Shown here: positions 61,754 to 64,000 of the stretch, piece by piece | Position numbering within the stretch: position 1 is the stretch's first letter | Layout: every line of letters starts with the position of its first letter | DNA from: Bactrocera neohumeralis | Taxonomy: Eukaryota > Arthropoda > Insecta > Diptera > Tephritidae | Direction: 5' to 3' | Length of the DNA: 64,000 bases | NCBI RefSeq assembly: GCF_024586455.1 | Contig: NW_026089623.1 | Coordinates: forward strand, 17,922,236-17,986,235 | Made by a program: the position numbers and the translations under genes | The notes under the pieces: generated by a model | The model's database searches: none | The model's input: only the letters and a program-made list of their open reading frames with translations | What the model was told of the DNA's origin: nothing

Positions 61754-62509
61754 ATGCGTTTTAACAATATGTTCGATTACCGAAAAGTCTCCATACCTTT
61801 GGGAGAGTTTCCGATCATTTTCCAGGCAGAAGCCTTTGCCATAAGTCGGTGCATAGAGATAAACCTCCATCGCAACTACCGTAATGAGCGGATAACCATA
61901 CTTAGCGATAGTCAAGCGGCATTAAAAGCGATCTCCTCCTACGAGATCAAATTGCTACTAGTGCAGGAGCGTAGAGAACGGCTGAACAGCCTAGCGGAAC
62001 GAAACTAGGCGCACATATTTTGGGTGCCTGGTCACAGAGGTATAGCCGGTAACGAACTGGCTGATGAGCTCGCCCGTTCCGCAGACTAAACCAAAATGGT
62101 AGGACCCGAACCCTTTACTGGGTTGGGTCCTCATACCATAAAGGAGCTACTCCGCAAAGAAGGAGTGCGCAGGGAAGAGCATTGGCAACGAACACACGGT
62201 ATGCGACATGCCAAGTTGCTAATTGGGTGGTACAACTTGAGCAGGTTCAAAGTTGTAATTAACCTCCCCAGGAATAAACTTAGGCTACTGGTCGCATTTT
62301 ATACTGGTCACTGCATGCTGAATAGGCATTTATATAACATGGGTCTAGCCTCTTGCGCTAACTGCCGGTTCTGCGACAGGGAGCCTGAAACCCCGGAACA
62401 CCTGCTGATCGACTGCACAGCAGTCTGTAGACGCAGGATTAAGGCCCTTGGATCCATGCTTCCGGATAGGGATCGCATCGCCTCACTAGCACCCGGTAGA
62501 ATATTGTAG
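61754..62509 (+). pseudogene. LOA-like RNase H and C-terminal knuckle, copy 2
   Basis: FQAEAFAISRCIEINLHRNY (catalytic Glu) and ITILSDSQAALKAISSYEIK (catalytic Asp, intact here) are followed by a stop (NERN-TAG, 62006-62008). WVPGHRGIAGNELADELARS (last Asp) is readable after it. Then LRLLVAFYTGHCMLNRHLYN and SCANCRFCDREPETPEHLLI give the C-terminal Cys-His knuckle. Two stops interrupt an otherwise continuous reading. Confidence 0.82.
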
Positions 62510-62569
62510 GGCACAATAGACCTAAGGTCGCGGTGCATTCCTCATCTATCAATCTAATCTAATCTAATA
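61754..62569 (+). mobile_element. LOA-like LINE 3' fragment, copy 2
   Basis: A 5'-truncated copy starting in RNase H and ending with GCATTCCTCATCTATC and a TCTAATCTAATCTAAT tail. Two frames carry RNase H (61754-62008) and the rest (62096-62509). The tail unit differs from copy 1 (TCTA). It is closely related to 40380-42828 in protein sequence but diverged in DNA. Confidence 0.82.
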
Positions 62570-63119
62570 AGCCACAATACTCTATTCGAATTCTTGAATC
62601 ATCTGATATTATTGTAGTCACAAATATTAAACGAAACACAATTCGAAGAGATATTTTAAATAATTTTGCCTAAATATGCACCAGCACAAATATGCACAAT
62701 TTTTTTTGCGACGCGTTTGTAACCGACATTTTTTTTCGAATTCAATTTGTCACAACAAACAAGAAAACGTCAAATTCACGGTATCATGCTTTACGCTTTC
62801 ACATCCATCGTTTTCAATACGCTAAACAAATTTGTTTGTCTTCTTTTGTTTTATTTTTGCTTAGCATCTGTTGTTTATAAAACAAACAAAACACAATAGG
62901 TTGACTTCTTACTCATTTCTAAGATTTGTGAGGGAGTGTTAGGGAAAAGTAAAAATTGTGTAAAAGTATTGGAGTTTCGGTCACGCAAGTTTTGCTGGGA
63001 TAAAAATGATGCTCACTACGAGTGTAAAACGGCATTTTTAAAGAAGAGATATCTTACTTATAAAGCCTGCAAAAAAGTTGTTTAAATGTTTACAGTTTGA
63101 TTAAATGACAAGTGCCTGT

Positions 63120-63240
63120 TGTTAAATTGTGTTAAATGTACTGAAATAGCTTGTTGAAATATTCGAATTTTGGGAATTTTTCAACTTTAAAGTCGAATAT
63201 CCCGTGAACTAAGCGTTTGCGGTATCTATAATAACACTGG
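63120..63240 (+). repeat. Family fragment shared with 31320-31430
   Basis: TGTACTGAAATAGCTTGT, ACTTTAAAGTCGAATATC and AACTAAGCGTTTGCGGT resemble 31320-31430. The GTTTGCGGT words also occur in the Merlin-type arms (TAAAAGTTTGCGGCGGC), so these may be outer fragments of a related element. Confidence 0.5.
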
Positions 63241-63479
63241 TAAACAAAAATCCACTTTTTTTTGTTGTTGCTTTCGATCGTGATCGTCAGTCATAGCCAC
63301 AACAAGTGTCGACTTATAGCAGTAGTCGGCAGTCGCAGCGACTAGCGTGGAGTGTTTGCTTCATGTGATTTTACGGTAAAATATTTGCCTGCTACCTGGT
63401 CGTAGCCGTAAAAATTGATCGATCGATATTTCGATTTTAATTCTTGAGTGGGCGCATTTTGAAAAGAAAGGAGGTGGGT

Positions 63480-63611
63480 GTAGCCATATGCAATACATCT
63501 TTGAGAAACAATAGATTAACTAATTTAAAGTCGCATTTAATTGAACGGCATAAAACTAATTTGTTGACTATAGAGAATTCTGACAACTTCTCTTCGTCCT
63601 CAACGCCTTAA
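63480..63611 (+). pseudogene. hAT-type BED zinc-finger remnant
   Basis: A 43-codon frame ending at TAA 63609-63611 reads VAICNTSLRNNRLTNLKSHL followed by IERHKTN, matching the BED finger at the front of many hAT transposases (Cys, then His-x4-His). The first cysteine of the expected Cys-x2-Cys is replaced by alanine, so the finger would not fold. No further transposase sequence follows. Confidence 0.6.
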
Positions 63612-64000
63612 TTAAAACAATACGAAAAAAAAATAAATAGAAATTTTGGTCTGATTTTACTCCATGTTTATATTTAGAAAATTTTTTGAAAATAAGTGGG
63701 CAAATATACCTGAGTAATGTCAAAAATTAATGCAATCAGCATTTCTATTTTTCAGTCCTCAATATATGTATCATATATAATGATTTCCGACTTTCAACCC
63801 GACGGTTAGCCGTTCGGTTGGCAAAAATGTGTGATATTTTAATGCAATTAAGTTAACTCGTTTTCTTAAAATTTATAAAGTCCTGATCCTTGCAAGTTGA
63901 AAGAGGATAAACCCAAACCCGAACTTAGTCTTTCCTTAATTATTTTTTATGTGTTTTGTCATGTCAAAATATTAGTTGTTAGTCATAATCATCTTCCCCC

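Larger units (their letters stand above)
61505..64000 (+). other. Aconitase intron 2 (start), not closed in the window
   Basis: Starts GTAAACATT. I looked for the next aconitase block (AGILTVKGGTGAIVEY-type) to the end of the window and did not find it, so intron 2 runs beyond 64000 or exon 3 is displaced. It includes a LOA-like LINE fragment and a hAT BED-finger remnant. 62570-63120 is otherwise featureless and AT-rich. Confidence 0.6.

Overview
The window looks like a heavily transposon-loaded stretch of a fly nuclear genome. A higher dipteran is most likely, and a tephritid fruit fly is my best guess. The base composition is AT-rich, with TATATACATATGTACATA-type microsatellites. The one recognisable host gene is an intron-containing mitochondrial aconitase. 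No rRNA, tRNA or CRISPR array was recognised. Two runs of exactly 100 N (17129-17228 and 38159-38258) are assembly gaps.

Host gene. Aconitase lies on the + strand. Exon 1 (54459-54491) encodes the start of a mitochondrial targeting peptide. Exon 2 (60773-61504) encodes the first part of the catalytic core. The roughly 6.3 kb intron between them is packed with Merlin-family transposons. Later exons, including the Fe-S cysteine region, were not found before the window ends.

Layout. 1-2.8 kb: an RTE-like LINE (minus). 2.95-6.7 kb: a hAT element with an 8-bp target duplication, carrying a nested Helitron. 7.3-8.6 kb: an unexplained repeat, a MITE and low-complexity DNA. 9.1-13.35 kb: a mariner shell split by a decayed Ty3/gypsy element. 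13.6-16.6 kb: MITEs and Helitrons. 17.0-17.8 kb: an N gap with the 3' end of an errantivirus-like element. 17.8-19.2 kb: a hAT relic. 19.3-23.7 kb: a duplicated AGTCTC-rich element holding a Helitron, which in turn holds an RTE copy. 24.4-29.7 kb: a decaying tandem array, another RTE relic, and a dispersed repeat with a TA-flanked MITE. 30.0-31.07 kb: a Merlin-type foldback element. 31.9-34.6 kb: a Helitron with Rep and PIF1 fragments. 34.7-36.1 kb: a BEL/Pao gag-protease relic. 37.5-38.6 kb: a second errantivirus-like element collapsed around the second gap. 39-42.8 kb: two RNase H-bearing LINE relics. 43.3-50 kb: Harbinger-type and piggyBac-type MITEs and a CR1-like LINE with a 744-bp near-perfect internal tandem duplication. 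50.5-53.6 kb: the most complete RTE 5' end, fused at its 3' end to half a foldback element. 53.6-60.7 kb: the Merlin cluster around and inside aconitase intron 1. 61.7-64 kb: a LINE relic and a hAT BED-finger remnant.

The genes do not form a pathway. The biology here is layered transposition, and several layers can be ordered from target-site duplications or an empty paralogous site. The strongest signals are a Merlin family with long inverted repeats, 8-bp target duplications and GC-rich hairpin cassettes; a Helitron pair carrying a mariner transposase relic, with an empty site 0.4 kb away; and gaps that probably hide most of two endogenous errantivirus-like elements.
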